Source: Thermoleophilaceae bacterium
GTDB taxonomy: Bacteria > Actinomycetota > Thermoleophilia > Solirubrobacterales > JACPNS01
Assembly: GCA_016463365.1 (NCBI GenBank)
Contig: JAEMRJ010000001.1
Location: forward strand, 1 to 64,000
Direction: 5' to 3'
DNA: 64,000 nt
Below are positions 17,898 to 26,726 of this stretch, one piece after another. How positions within the stretch are numbered: position 1 is the stretch's first letter; each line of letters starts with the position of its first letter. A program made the position numbers and the translations under genes. The notes beneath the pieces were generated by a model. That model was not told where the DNA came from, ran no database searches, and was given only the letters and a program-made list of their open reading frames with translations.

Positions 17898-19453
17898 TTG
17901 GGGACCCCCAGGAGCGCTTCTGGATCGCCTGTCATGCAGGCGATGTGCAGGTGGTTCACGCCGTTGGCCGCGCCCGAGGTTCCAAGCAGCTGACCGCCCG
18001 TGACGTTCTGGCCAACGCGCAGGGCTACGCGCGATTTCAGGTGCGTGTAGAACCACTGGTTATCTCCCGTCTGGAGCGTCACGTTGAAGCCGTCTGGGTT
18101 TCCTCTACCGCCGCTCCACGAGCCGCCGAGCTTGGTCACGCGAGCATTGGCAACCGCATAGACCGGAACGCCCTGCTTGATTCCGATGTCCACCGCCTGA
18201 TCGCTCTGCCAGTTGCCCCAGGGGCGTGACTTGTGCGCGCTCACGCCGCCGATGCTCTTGCCCTTCTCGGCGAGCGGATAGTGAAGGCCAGAAGCTCCAA
18301 CGACCGACGAGCTCGCGCCGGCCGGGCAGGCCGCTGCAGCATCGGCGCTCGTGGTGTCGCTTGGCACGATGCTCTCGCTGCCATTGAGGTAGGGCATCGG
18401 GTCGGTCGGAGGCGAGTTCACCGCGCCGCCTTTGCGGACCTCAAAGTGAAGGTGCGGCCCGGTGGAGTTACCCGTGTTGCCGACGTAGCCGATCAGCTGT
18501 GATTGAGAGACGACTGAACCATTCTTGATGCCGGTAGCAAAACGCTGCTGATGCGCGTAACAAGTCGTAAGCGCGTTTGAGTGCTTTATGCAGATGTAGT
18601 TGCCGTATCCGCCCATCGGGCCGGCCCAGATGACGCGGCCAGCGAGCGCAGCGACGATCGGCGTTCCAGCTGGCGGCGCGATGTCTACGCCGGCATGGAG
18701 CCGTCCCCATCGCTGGCCAAAAGGCGAAGTGATCGGCCCGCTTGTCGGGCGGCGGAACTTCACGCCGTTGACCGGAGCCGATTGACTCACCTGCGCGGCC
18801 GTCACCGTTCTCGTTGCGACGGTTCTGCTTGCAACCGTCGTGGTCTGCGCGTTTAGCCGCTGCGAGCCGCCACTGCCCTGGATCGGCGCCTTGGAGAGCT
18901 TGACCATCCGGGCGTTGCCCCACTCGTTCGACTTCTTCTCGTCGGCGTCGCCCCAGATGTAAAAGTCGATTCTGTAGGTGCCATCACTTCCGTCAAAATC
19001 GCCGCCCGTATCTGCGACCACGAACGGGCCGCGCCAGTTGTACGGATTCGGCCAGAGGTAAACCAATGCGCCGTACTTATTCAGCTGCGGGTTGGACGCA
19101 ATCAGGTACTTCCTGAGCTGCCCCTTCTTGACGCGAATGCCCGATGCCGTCGAATCACAGCGGTTGCCGGTGTCGCAGTTGATCCCTCCCGCCGCAGGCG
19201 CATACGCCGTTGAGCGGTACTCGTTCTCAACGACCGTTGTCCCGCCATAGACGTGGCGGCGCGCGCGCTCGATCTCTTCCCTTGAAACGCCCGTGCCCAG
19301 CACCCCGCCGAGCGATCCCGGCGCGTCCGAGGTAGCGGTGAGGTCGCCGTCAGGCGAGCACGTCGCCTGCGCCTGGGCGATGATGATTGCCAGTCCCATA
19401 AGCACGAGCAAAGGGACAAGGACAAGGCCTCCGATCAGCATGGACTTGTTCAC
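17894..19453 (-). CDS. Conjugation cell-wall hydrolase: 3D domain plus two M23 (LytM) domains
   Basis: A 519-residue protein, GTG start in a GTGA overlap. An N-terminal TM segment (5-29) is followed by a 3D-like double-psi barrel (STAYAP, about 81, to VADTGGDFDG, about 146), a first M23 domain with HAGVD (253-257) and HLHFEV (334-339), and a second M23-like domain ending in HLHIAC (about 501). In the second domain the HxxxD zinc motif reads DQAVD, so the first His is replaced and catalysis is doubtful. Such enzymes open peptidoglycan for the secretion channel. Confidence 0.85.
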   Translation of the reverse strand: MNKSMLIGGLVLVPLLVLMGLAIIIAQAQATCSPDGDLTATSDAPGSLGGVLGTGVSREEIERARRHVYGGTTVVENEYRSTAYAPAAGGINCDTGNRCDSTASGIRVKKGQLRKYLIASNPQLNKYGALVYLWPNPYNWRGPFVVADTGGDFDGSDGTYRIDFYIWGDADEKKSNEWGNARMVKLSKAPIQGSGGSQRLNAQTTTVASRTVATRTVTAAQVSQSAPVNGVKFRRPTSGPITSPFGQRWGRLHAGVDIAPPAGTPIVAALAGRVIWAGPMGGYGNYICIKHSNALTTCYAHQQRFATGIKNGSVVSQSQLIGYVGNTGNSTGPHLHFEVRKGGAVNSPPTDPMPYLNGSESIVPSDTTSADAAAACPAGASSSVVGASGLHYPLAEKGKSIGGVSAHKSRPWGNWQSDQAVDIGIKQGVPVYAVANARVTKLGGSWSGGRGNPDGFNVTLQTGDNQWFYTHLKSRVALRVGQNVTGGQLLGTSGAANGVNHLHIACMTGDPEALLGVPK

Positions 19454-19866
19454 GCCTTGCTCTCTGCGCGAGCGCTCGCAAATTCGGCGACCTGCCAGCC
19501 ACTATCTCCAAGCACGAGGCCTACGCCGATGCGAATGTAGGTGCGGCCAGCTCGTCCGAGCACGATCCCGATGCGGACGACCTCACTGTCGGTCGAGCCC
19601 AGCACCAGCGTCCTCAAAATGCCGTTGCCCTCGCTCGTCTGATCGAGATGGGCGTGGAATCCTTCGAGCCGCGCCGTGATCTCCAGCGAGCCGTTCGTGC
19701 TGGCTGATTCGATCAGGCGCGCGACCTCGTCGTTGCCTTCGTCGATCGCGACGACCACCCTCCGCACGAGCATCCGCGCAGCACGGACGGCCGAGACGCA
19801 GATCACTCGAAATTCCCGATCCATCGGTTGCGTGTCCTGGCCCAGCGACGTCGTCGGACCGCGCAT
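19450..19866 (-). CDS. Hypothetical protein between sigma fusion and hydrolase
   Basis: A 138-residue protein. Its ATG lies in TGATG with the stop of the sigma/anti-sigma gene, and its end overlaps the hydrolase start, so all three are co-translated. The sequence alternates hydrophobic and charged residues (beta-rich, RIGIVLGRAGRTYIRIG) without TM segments. Not recognised. Confidence 0.6.
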   Translation of the reverse strand: MRGPTTSLGQDTQPMDREFRVICVSAVRAARMLVRRVVVAIDEGNDEVARLIESASTNGSLEITARLEGFHAHLDQTSEGNGILRTLVLGSTDSEVVRIGIVLGRAGRTYIRIGVGLVLGDSGWQVAEFASARAESKA

Positions 19867-21977
19867 CAGCCGCGCTCCTCAGGAAGAAACTCGGAGGATC
19901 CATCATCGACGCCCGATGAACCGCTTGAACTCGGCGCTGGCTCGGGGTTGCTCGGCGCAGCTGCCGGAACGTAGGTCGTCGTCGGCTGCGGGGCCGGCTG
20001 GGCCCCCTTGGCCTGCTTCTTGTGGTGCTTCTTGCGCTTGTGCTTCTTGGGCTTGGGCTTCGCAGCGGCGGGCGCGCTCGGCGCGGCGGCCACCTGCGGG
20101 TCGCCTCCGCCCCCACCGTCGAACGTGATGCCGACCAGGAGCAGCAGCGCGGCCACGGCCGCGATCAGGACGCCGGCAATCTTCTTGCGCGAGTCCTTCT
20201 GCTCGTCGCGCTCCACGTAGTCGAAGTCGTCGTCTTCGTCGGCGTCGACCCAGCGGGCGATATCGCGCTCCTCACTTGCAGGAGCGGACTTTGTCAGGTA
20301 CGTCGCGGCGCCCGCAGCCGGAGCTACTTCAAGCACGCTCATCGGCGCGCCCTGCTTCTCCGGCTCCTCTTCAACGACGATTGGCGGCGGGACACTGCCG
20401 ATGAGCTCGGCGTCATCCTCTGTGGCGAGATCCAGCACCAGGGCAACCGGCACAGCGCGCTCGGCGAAGTCGATTGCCTGAGCGCGCTCGGAAATGCTCA
20501 GTTCGGATTCCGAATCCGCCTCGGCGGGGGAATCAGTCTCCTGCTCGGCCACCACGACTTCGGGATCTGCGGAGGCGACCGGGATCTGTTCGACTTCGGC
20601 CGCCTGAGCAAGCTCAGGCTCTTCGGCAGTCGGCCGCTCTTCCTCGAGAGCCACCTCGCCAGCCCAATCAAAGACTTCCCCGGCGGCCGGCGCACTTTCG
20701 TCCAGCTCGTCGTTTCGGATCAGCGCCGGCACGACGATCGTCGGGTCGATCACGTCTTCCAGAATCGCCATTGACGCATAGAGATCGAGGTCGTCGCCGT
20801 CCTCGTCGTTGTCGTCGAGCATCTCCTCCTCCTCGATCGCCGCGAGGTCGATCGGGGGAGCTGGGCCGGGGTCGACGAACCCCAGCGACGTGCTCACAGG
20901 CGCGGGCGCCTCCGTCGCGACAGGCTCCGGCGCGCCGACAGTTGCGACGGCCGCAGGGGCGGCCTCAAGCTCGGCCGCTTCTTCGGACGCAAGGATCGCC
21001 GCAGCTGACACGCTCTCGACCTCCTCGAGTTGCGCGTCGTCGAGTAGAAACTCCTCGCCCGGCCAATCTGCAGCCTCGGCCTCAGCGGTTACAAGCTCTC
21101 GCAGTTCGCGCTCGCGCGCAACGTCAAAGTTTTCCTCCGGCGCGAAGGCGGGCTGCGCCTCGATCACCTCGGTTACGGGTTCACTTGCCGCCGCAGCTTC
21201 GGGGGGGTATTCGACCTCGGCGCCGGTGTGGCGCTCAAAGTCAGCTGCGACGGCAAGCCCGAGCGAGCGGCCACGCATGATCTCGGCCGACTGCTCGGCC
21301 GTGAGGTCACGCGGGGGAATAACCGCCGCCATAAGAGTCAACGCGCGTGAGAGATGCGTGCGTACAGACGCGCACGCATCACACGAGTCTTCATGCGCCA
21401 TAAAACGCTCGACGTCTGCGCTGATCTTCTTGTCCTTGTCTCCGTAGAGGCCAAAGATGATTCGCGGAAGCACCGCGTCTGTCTCGCCGCAGCCGGTCAG
21501 CGCGCTCGCGTAGTAACCACGCACCAGAACGCCGGCGGCGGCCTTTGCCGCGCTCCGGGCTTTGTTGATCGTCACATCCGAGTCAGCAGCGATCTCGGCC
21601 CAGCGAAGTCCGTAGACAGCGCGCATCACGAGCGCGCGGTCGCCGATCCGGTCTTTGCTGAAGTGCATCGCGCGAGCGAAGATCTCCAGCTCGGTGCCGG
21701 TGTAGTAGTCCTCAAGGCCGACCTCACGGACCGGCACAACGCCATCCTCAAGATCCTCACGCTTGTATCCGATCGCGCTCAGCGCTTCGAGCGCGGGAAG
21801 CAGCGTCTCCTTGTCGCCGTCGCCCAAGACGTCGTCGCCTGCTCTTGCGAGCAGCTGGAAGAGGTCGATCGTTCGACGGCGATCGTCAGTGCCGTACTTC
21901 TCAAAGAGTTCCAGTTCGCCGGCCAAGGAGAAGCGCTGCATGGCCGTGACGTGCTTGAAGATGATTTGACCGCTCAT
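19866..21977 (-). CDS. Sigma-like/zinc anti-sigma/transmembrane fusion protein 1
   Basis: A 703-residue protein. Residues ~110-152 read as a region 4-like helix-turn-helix (LRWAEIAADSDVTINKARSA). A zf-HC2 anti-sigma motif follows (Cys163, His195, Cys199, Cys202). A ~380-residue acidic Ala/Glu-rich spacer leads to one TM helix (598-619), a Lys/His-rich stretch and a Pro-rich tail ending DDGSSEFLPEERG. No clear region 2 is seen, so it may not act as a complete sigma factor. It heads the secretion operon, directly behind promoter copy B-minus. Its C-terminal motif recurs in the 32.2-kb protein. Likely a membrane sensor-regulator; the role is inferred. Confidence 0.75.
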   Translation of the reverse strand: MSGQIIFKHVTAMQRFSLAGELELFEKYGTDDRRRTIDLFQLLARAGDDVLGDGDKETLLPALEALSAIGYKREDLEDGVVPVREVGLEDYYTGTELEIFARAMHFSKDRIGDRALVMRAVYGLRWAEIAADSDVTINKARSAAKAAAGVLVRGYYASALTGCGETDAVLPRIIFGLYGDKDKKISADVERFMAHEDSCDACASVRTHLSRALTLMAAVIPPRDLTAEQSAEIMRGRSLGLAVAADFERHTGAEVEYPPEAAAASEPVTEVIEAQPAFAPEENFDVARERELRELVTAEAEAADWPGEEFLLDDAQLEEVESVSAAAILASEEAAELEAAPAAVATVGAPEPVATEAPAPVSTSLGFVDPGPAPPIDLAAIEEEEMLDDNDEDGDDLDLYASMAILEDVIDPTIVVPALIRNDELDESAPAAGEVFDWAGEVALEEERPTAEEPELAQAAEVEQIPVASADPEVVVAEQETDSPAEADSESELSISERAQAIDFAERAVPVALVLDLATEDDAELIGSVPPPIVVEEEPEKQGAPMSVLEVAPAAGAATYLTKSAPASEERDIARWVDADEDDDFDYVERDEQKDSRKKIAGVLIAAVAALLLLVGITFDGGGGGDPQVAAAPSAPAAAKPKPKKHKRKKHHKKQAKGAQPAPQPTTTYVPAAAPSNPEPAPSSSGSSGVDDGSSEFLPEERG

Positions 21978-22035
21978 ACCCCCTAGGCGGGATAAATCGA
22001 GCCTCCTGTCATCGAGTTCGTGAAAAAACTTTTTC
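21978..22035 (-). promoter_or_regulatory. Conserved conjugation promoter, copy B-minus
   Basis: Minus strand: GATGACA (22007-22013), 15 bases, CCCGCCTAGG (21982-21991), 4 bases, then ATG at 21977. It shares the A/T-rich repeat GAAAAA-N2-TTTTTC (22022-22035) with the divergent copy. No room for a Shine-Dalgarno, so translation is probably leaderless or nearly so. Confidence 0.75.
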
Positions 22036-22051
22036 GCCCAACTCGATGACA
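22007..22051. repeat. 12-bp inverted repeat centred on A/T palindrome
   Basis: TGTCATCGAGTT (22007-22018) is repeated exactly in inverse as AACTCGATGACA (22040-22051), with GAAAAA-N2-TTTTTC between. This places two GATGACA boxes face to back for divergent transcription and could also bind a dimeric regulator. Confidence 0.8.
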
Positions 22052-22088
22052 GCTACCCCCTGGCCTCCCACTTACCTAGTGAAGGCCA
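22022..22088 (+). promoter_or_regulatory. Conserved conjugation promoter, copy B-plus
   Basis: GATGACA (22045-22051), 15 bases, CCCACTTACC (22067-22076), then 12 bases including AGG to the ATG at 22089. It drives the SSB/sigma operon away from the secretion operon. Confidence 0.75.
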
Positions 22089-22460
22089 ATGAACACACCG
22101 ACGATCAGCAAGCACCGGAGTCCTGTCAACTGCTCCAAGCCCGGCTGCTCGACGCCGTCCAACGGCATCGGGCCATTCAACTACTGCCGCACTCATTACC
22201 GCAGCTATATGGAATGGCTCGCCTGCCGTACCCGGCTCCAGGCGCACATCGAGGTCTGCATCAAGCAGATCGACCAAAGCGCCGCCCTGCCGCAGGAGGA
22301 CGTCGACGCCTTCGCTGAAGTCGGTGTGCCGTTGGCCCTCGTACAGCACGAGCGCGAGCAAGTCCTTATCGGAGCAGTGATGGACCAGATCGGCCACCAC
22401 GCAACCCGCTCGGTCTTTCGCCCGCGCCCGAACTCAATCCCTAAGGAGAACGAGACATGA
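22089..22460 (+). CDS. Hypothetical Cys-rich protein, first gene of SSB/sigma operon
   Basis: A 123-residue protein with C-x4-C (CSKPGC) and a later C-x2-H (CRTH) that could bind zinc, then helical segments. The start is 12 bases from the conserved promoter box. Its stop overlaps the ssb start (ATGA). Not recognised; a small DNA- or RNA-binding role is possible. Confidence 0.6.
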   Translation: MNTPTISKHRSPVNCSKPGCSTPSNGIGPFNYCRTHYRSYMEWLACRTRLQAHIEVCIKQIDQSAALPQEDVDAFAEVGVPLALVQHEREQVLIGAVMDQIGHHATRSVFRPRPNSIPKENET

Positions 22461-22837
22461 ATCACGTCTCAATCAGCGGCAACCTCACGGCCGACCCTGT
22501 GAAGAAGCCGACGAAGTCCGACAAGTTGATGGCGACCGCAAGCATCGCCATCAATCACCCAAAGAGCGGCGAAGTCGAGTACTTCGACATCACCGCCTTC
22601 GACAAGACGGCCGAGATTCTTCTCGACCGCGGAGAGATCGGCCGCCCGGTCGCGATCTCCGGTCGCCTGCGCTACCGCGCATGGGAGGACGAGGGCAAAA
22701 AGCGCTCGGCCGTCGACATCGTCGCCAACCAGGTGTTTATCGCCGAGAAGCGCCCCCGCAAGCAGGACGCCAGCGAAACCCGCGACCAGTCCGAGGCAGA
22801 GGCCTCACAGGAAGAGAAGGTGGCCGTCGAGTTCTAG
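22457..22837 (+). CDS. ssb: Single-stranded DNA-binding protein
   Basis: A 126-residue SSB. The OB-fold carries the usual features: VSISGNLTADP at the start, a strand with EVEYFDITAFDKTAE, and PVAISGRLRYRAWEDEGKKRS. The acidic C-terminus ends EEKVAVEF rather than the classic DDDIPF, keeping only the acidic/hydrophobic character and final Phe. Probably protects transferred single-stranded DNA. Coupled to the upstream gene by ATGA. A second SSB-like gene is at 50021. Confidence 0.88.
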   Translation: MNHVSISGNLTADPVKKPTKSDKLMATASIAINHPKSGEVEYFDITAFDKTAEILLDRGEIGRPVAISGRLRYRAWEDEGKKRSAVDIVANQVFIAEKRPRKQDASETRDQSEAEASQEEKVAVEF

Positions 22838-22860
22838 TCGACGCCTCAGCCCCCCGGCCG

Positions 22861-22929
22861 CCGCCAGCTCTTTCGGGCTGGCTGGCGGTTCGGTGGTGGT
22901 TGTGGTTGGTACGGCGCTTGCGCGCCGCG
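22861..22929 (+). promoter_or_regulatory. Leader with hairpin and repeated GGTACGGCGCT element
   Basis: CCGCCAGC (22861-22868) pairs with GCTGGCGG (22881-22888). It is followed by GGCGGTTCG and, at 22908-22929, an element starting GGTACGGCGCT with its own CGGCGC/GCGCCG hairpin. The same order, GGCGGTTCG then GGTACGGCGCT, recurs at 29562-29598 before another small gene. It could be a terminator/antiterminator or a processing site ahead of the sigma gene. Confidence 0.5.
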
Positions 22930-22969
22930 GCGATGGCCTCAAACAGCCCAACTCTCACGAGGAACCAAG

Positions 22970-23890
22970 ATGCAACAGCAACCGACATCAACTTCCGAGA
23001 CAGACCGCGACTACCTGGCCCGCGTCGTATCCAAGCCTCCCCTGCCCGCGCCGGTCGAGAAACGCCTCTTCGCGCAGCTCGCCAAGGGCGATGCCGCCGC
23101 CCGTGAAGCGCTCGTGCTGCACAACACGCGGCTCATCACGAGGGCGATCGTCGCGATCCCGAACGAGCAGCGCCAGCATCAGCTCGGCCCGATCACGCCC
23201 GGAGGCCTCGAATACACCGACCTCTTCAACCAGGGCTACGTCGCTCTGACCAACGCGATCAACATGTTCAACCCCGCGCGCGGCGTCCCCTTTGACGTCT
23301 ACGCCGGCACCGCGATCAAGAACGAACTCAGCAAGGCGCTGAACAATCTTGAAGATCAGGTCCGGCTACCGGCGCAGGCCGCGCAGCTCGAGCGCCAGAT
23401 CTTCCGCATCGAAGACAGGCGCAAGCTGCGAGGCGTCACGACGCCGCTCTCAGATGAGCAGCTTTCCGAGATGACGGGCGCAACGCTCTCAATGGTCAAG
23501 AACGTTCGCACCGCGCCCCGAGTCGTCACGAGCCTGCAGACCCCGACCGAAACCGGCACCGAACTCGGAACGCTGCTCGCCGACACGACGCCCGACGAGC
23601 AGCTGGCAGATGAGGACACGTCAATCCTCGACCACTTCACCCCCGAGCGCGTGAACACGTTGCTCGATTCCATCAAACCCAAGTACGCGGACCCAATCCG
23701 CAAGCACTACCTCGAAGGCAAGTCACTCGAGACGACCGCGCAAGAGACGGGCGTCTCCGCAACAACCACCGCAAAAAACATCCGTCACGGCATCGGGCAG
23801 CTTCGCCGAGTCGCAAAGACGCAGATCAACGAACACCAGGCATCGACCGCGCTGCAGGCCGTCGCCTCTAAAGGAGCAGCATCGCTATGA
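22970..23890 (+). CDS. Sigma-70 family sigma factor
   Basis: A 306-residue protein with GAGG seven bases before the ATG. Region 2 is recognisable (YTDLFNQGYVALTNAI then FNPARGVPFDVYAGTAIKN, about 82-120), followed by a region 3-like helix-turn-helix (LSDEQLSEMTGATLSMV) and region 4 (LEGKSLETTAQETGVSATTTAKNIRHG, about 245-272). It should bind core RNA polymerase and direct a subset of promoters. Its FN/FD variant of the FDxxxG core motif sets it apart from the 61.6-kb sigma factor. Confidence 0.85.
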   Translation: MQQQPTSTSETDRDYLARVVSKPPLPAPVEKRLFAQLAKGDAAAREALVLHNTRLITRAIVAIPNEQRQHQLGPITPGGLEYTDLFNQGYVALTNAINMFNPARGVPFDVYAGTAIKNELSKALNNLEDQVRLPAQAAQLERQIFRIEDRRKLRGVTTPLSDEQLSEMTGATLSMVKNVRTAPRVVTSLQTPTETGTELGTLLADTTPDEQLADEDTSILDHFTPERVNTLLDSIKPKYADPIRKHYLEGKSLETTAQETGVSATTTAKNIRHGIGQLRRVAKTQINEHQASTALQAVASKGAASL

Positions 23891-25593
23891 GCATCCAGAT
23901 CGTCCCGCCCTCAGAGAAGCAGCTTGAGTTTTTCCACTCACTCGCAAAGCAGCTGAACATCACCGACCCCGAGGTGCCCAAGTCCAAGAGCGCGGCCACC
24001 ATGAAGATCGGTGAGTACAAGTTCGAGCTGACAACCGGCCAGCTCGCCGCCCTCTCGGACAAGATGCGCGTCGCGCCGGCCGAGTTTGATGCCGAGGCAA
24101 TCACGCCGTCGATCGACCGCAAGATCCTCGCGCACCCCTCGATGGAAGCTCGCGGAGTCGACCGCATCCATCACGTCGGAGTCGACGGCGATGACCCCGA
24201 CACGGCCGTGCGCCAGGACGGCCTGCGTGCTCGCTTTGAGATGCCGTTCCGTCAGAAGCACATCGACTTCGAGCTTGCCCGGCTGAACTTGATCCACCAG
24301 CAGAAGCTCACCGGCGAGCAGGCAACCCTGGCTGAGGCAGATGCACCGTATGAGGAGCGATACCAGACGATGCTCGGCGAGCTCAAGCGCATCAAGCAGC
24401 TCCCAACCCGTCGTCAGCTCTCGCGCATCAAGAGCTTTTCCGAGCGCTACGAGCAGGGCATCACGCTCCCCAGCACGCGCGACAAGGCATCGCGGATGGT
24501 CAAGGACATCAAGGAAGGAATCGAATCGGGCCGCTACGTAGTCGACCCGAACAACGCGCCCGGCGCCGCGGCCGCAGACCTGCCCGACGAGCGCACCGGC
24601 ATGACCCTCAAGCAGGAGGCCGCGATGGGCGGAGCCGACGGCATCGCTTACCGCCCCGACGAATACGAGCGCGCATCATCGGCCCCTTGGGACGAAGAGC
24701 GCGAGGCCGACAAGACGGCCAACATGAACCCGGAGGAGATCAAAGAGCTGCGCGAGAGGGAGCGCAACGAAGCTCTCAGCGACGCGGAACTTGACCCCGT
24801 CCGCCAGATGGTGACCGATGAGATGGACCCGCGCGTTGTGCGCGAGCAGCTCGGAAACCTCGAGCAGCGCGCCGCAGACGCCGGCATTCCGCTCACCAAC
24901 CTGCCGCTGAACGATGAAGGCCTGATCGAGTTCAAGACGACCAAGGAGGCGCTCGACTTCCTTGACAACCTGCGCGAGGCACCGCACGCCGCCACGCTCA
25001 ACGCACCGATAGACACGGGTTCAGAAACGCCCACGGCCGTCCGCGGCAACTGGGGCGACGAGGACTACGAAATCGAAGCGCCGACGCCGCGCCAGACCGA
25101 ATACTTCAACGACCTAATCGCCAAGACCGGCGTTCGGATCCGCGAGGCGACAGAAGAAGCGCTTCCCGTCGAGGGCGTTCGCATCCTCGAAGACTCGATC
25201 GCGATGCCAGAGACCAAGGCCGAGATGCGCCAGGCGATCGACGCGCTGAAAAACCGAGAAGCCGACGACACGCAGCTCATCCAGACGATGAAGAACGTCC
25301 AAGGGATGAACGGCGAGCAGATCGACGAGATCGCCGCAGCCCTTCGCCCGCAGGAGCGCGAAGTGTTTGAGCAGCGTTTCCGCTTGCAGGGCAGCCGCGC
25401 CGAGGTCGCAGACGACCTCGACATCAGCGAGGCAACCGTCAAGCAGATCGAGAAGTCTGTCTCCAGCAAGGTCGCCCGCCTCACCAAGACCAACGGCAAC
25501 GGCCTCTCTGCCGCGCAGATGAACAAGGTCAACAACGCTGCCCGACGCAACGACGACCCCGGCGCCGGCATGGCGGCCGCGCTCCCGGTCTAA
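23887..25593 (+). CDS. Repeat protein with C-terminal sigma region 4-like helix-turn-helix
   Basis: A 568-residue protein overlapping the sigma gene (ATGA). Three similar units are seen: PSEKQLEFFHSLAKQL (8-23), PTRRQLSRIKSFSERYEQG (about 169) and PTPRQTEYFNDLIAKTG (about 400), each followed by a segment rich in Lys/Ala/Ile that resembles the small repeat domain called DUF3072. The C-terminus (about 482-530) reads LRPQEREVFEQRFRLQGSRAE then VADDLDISEATVKQIEKSV, which is sigma region 4-like. No region 2 is visible. It may be a DNA-binding modulator that works with the adjacent sigma factors. Confidence 0.6.
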   Translation: MSIQIVPPSEKQLEFFHSLAKQLNITDPEVPKSKSAATMKIGEYKFELTTGQLAALSDKMRVAPAEFDAEAITPSIDRKILAHPSMEARGVDRIHHVGVDGDDPDTAVRQDGLRARFEMPFRQKHIDFELARLNLIHQQKLTGEQATLAEADAPYEERYQTMLGELKRIKQLPTRRQLSRIKSFSERYEQGITLPSTRDKASRMVKDIKEGIESGRYVVDPNNAPGAAAADLPDERTGMTLKQEAAMGGADGIAYRPDEYERASSAPWDEEREADKTANMNPEEIKELRERERNEALSDAELDPVRQMVTDEMDPRVVREQLGNLEQRAADAGIPLTNLPLNDEGLIEFKTTKEALDFLDNLREAPHAATLNAPIDTGSETPTAVRGNWGDEDYEIEAPTPRQTEYFNDLIAKTGVRIREATEEALPVEGVRILEDSIAMPETKAEMRQAIDALKNREADDTQLIQTMKNVQGMNGEQIDEIAAALRPQEREVFEQRFRLQGSRAEVADDLDISEATVKQIEKSVSSKVARLTKTNGNGLSAAQMNKVNNAARRNDDPGAGMAAALPV

Positions 25594-25598
25594 GCCTC

Positions 25599-26726
25599 AT
25601 GCGCCCGGCCACCAAACCTGAGCTGATCTACATGGACGCTGACGCTGCGCGTTGGCGTCCCTCCCCCCATCAGATCGACCAGATGGTGCGCCGGGCCCAG
25701 GAGGGCAACCGCTCGGCCGAGGAACGCCTGTTCATGGCTTTCACTCACATGGTCGCCAAGATCGCCGCCGAGCCGTTCTTCCGCAACCTCCCCGAGAACG
25801 CCGGCCAGCCGGACGCAGTCGACCTCATTCAGGTAGGCCACATCCAGCTGATCCTCGCGATCCGCAAGTACGACACGGCAGGCGAGCACCGCTTCGCCGG
25901 CTACGCGGCCGCCTGTATTCGAGGCGGCATGAGGACGGCTGCCACAACCCAGAGCAGCAGCATCCACGTTCCGCGCAAGGCCACCGAAACCCACCGCGCA
26001 CCTGACCCCTGCGAGTCACTGGATGCGGCGCGGCCCTGCGACGCAGTCCGGTTACACCTGGTCAGCCACACCGCAGACGACACCCACGAGAAAGCAGTCA
26101 GCTCCATTACCGACGGCGAAGCGTTTGGCCTCTCCCTTGTCTACTCGCAGGACGTCGACGTCGACGAGCTGACCGCAGACGACGCAGCGGCCGCCGCGCT
26201 TTCACGCAAGGTTCAGAACGCCGCCCACCGCCTCACGCTCGCCGCCGGCGGGCCAACCGTCGCCCCAGCTCCGCGCGGCTGCCTCTCCCCTGTCAGCTAC
26301 GCGCTGATCTGCGCGATGCCTGCGCTCCAGATGAAGCAGCAGACCGCACTCCACCTTTTTCACACCAACCGGCTCTCGATCGAGCAGACGGCCGCCCAGC
26401 TTTCACTGACGCCGGCCAAAGCAGCGGCGCTGCTTTCGACGTCCACCCGCGCGCTATTTGCAAATGCAGATCTGACCAACGAGCCCTCTCCTGGCCAGCT
26501 GCGCCGCGCCGTCGCCGCGCACAGCGCCTTGCGCGAGCGCGCGCTTCTGCATATGGACGACCAAAGCGCTGCGCTGATCAAAGAACGCCTGCTTTTCGGA
26601 ACGACGACTTCCGCCCTTGCGGCAAAGTTGCACCAGTCGATTGCCAAGACTCGTGACCAAGGGACGCAGGCCCGCAAGGATCTCGCGCGCCACGAACGAC
26701 GCCTTCTTCTGCTCTACCGCTCGTAG
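25599..26726 (+). CDS. Divergent sigma-70-like protein
   Basis: A 375-residue protein, 5 bases after the previous stop. Residues ~22-110 match sigma region 2 in order (NRSAEERLFMAF, then DAVDLIQVGHIQLILAIRKYD, then HRFAGYAAACIRGGMR). Beyond that it diverges. A helix-turn-helix-like segment lies near NRLSIEQTAAQLSLTPAKAA (about 250-270) and another near the C-terminus. The recognition parts are unlike standard region 4, so promoter choice cannot be predicted. It ends the operon. Confidence 0.65.
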   Translation: MRPATKPELIYMDADAARWRPSPHQIDQMVRRAQEGNRSAEERLFMAFTHMVAKIAAEPFFRNLPENAGQPDAVDLIQVGHIQLILAIRKYDTAGEHRFAGYAAACIRGGMRTAATTQSSSIHVPRKATETHRAPDPCESLDAARPCDAVRLHLVSHTADDTHEKAVSSITDGEAFGLSLVYSQDVDVDELTADDAAAAALSRKVQNAAHRLTLAAGGPTVAPAPRGCLSPVSYALICAMPALQMKQQTALHLFHTNRLSIEQTAAQLSLTPAKAAALLSTSTRALFANADLTNEPSPGQLRRAVAAHSALRERALLHMDDQSAALIKERLLFGTTTSALAAKLHQSIAKTRDQGTQARKDLARHERRLLLLYRS

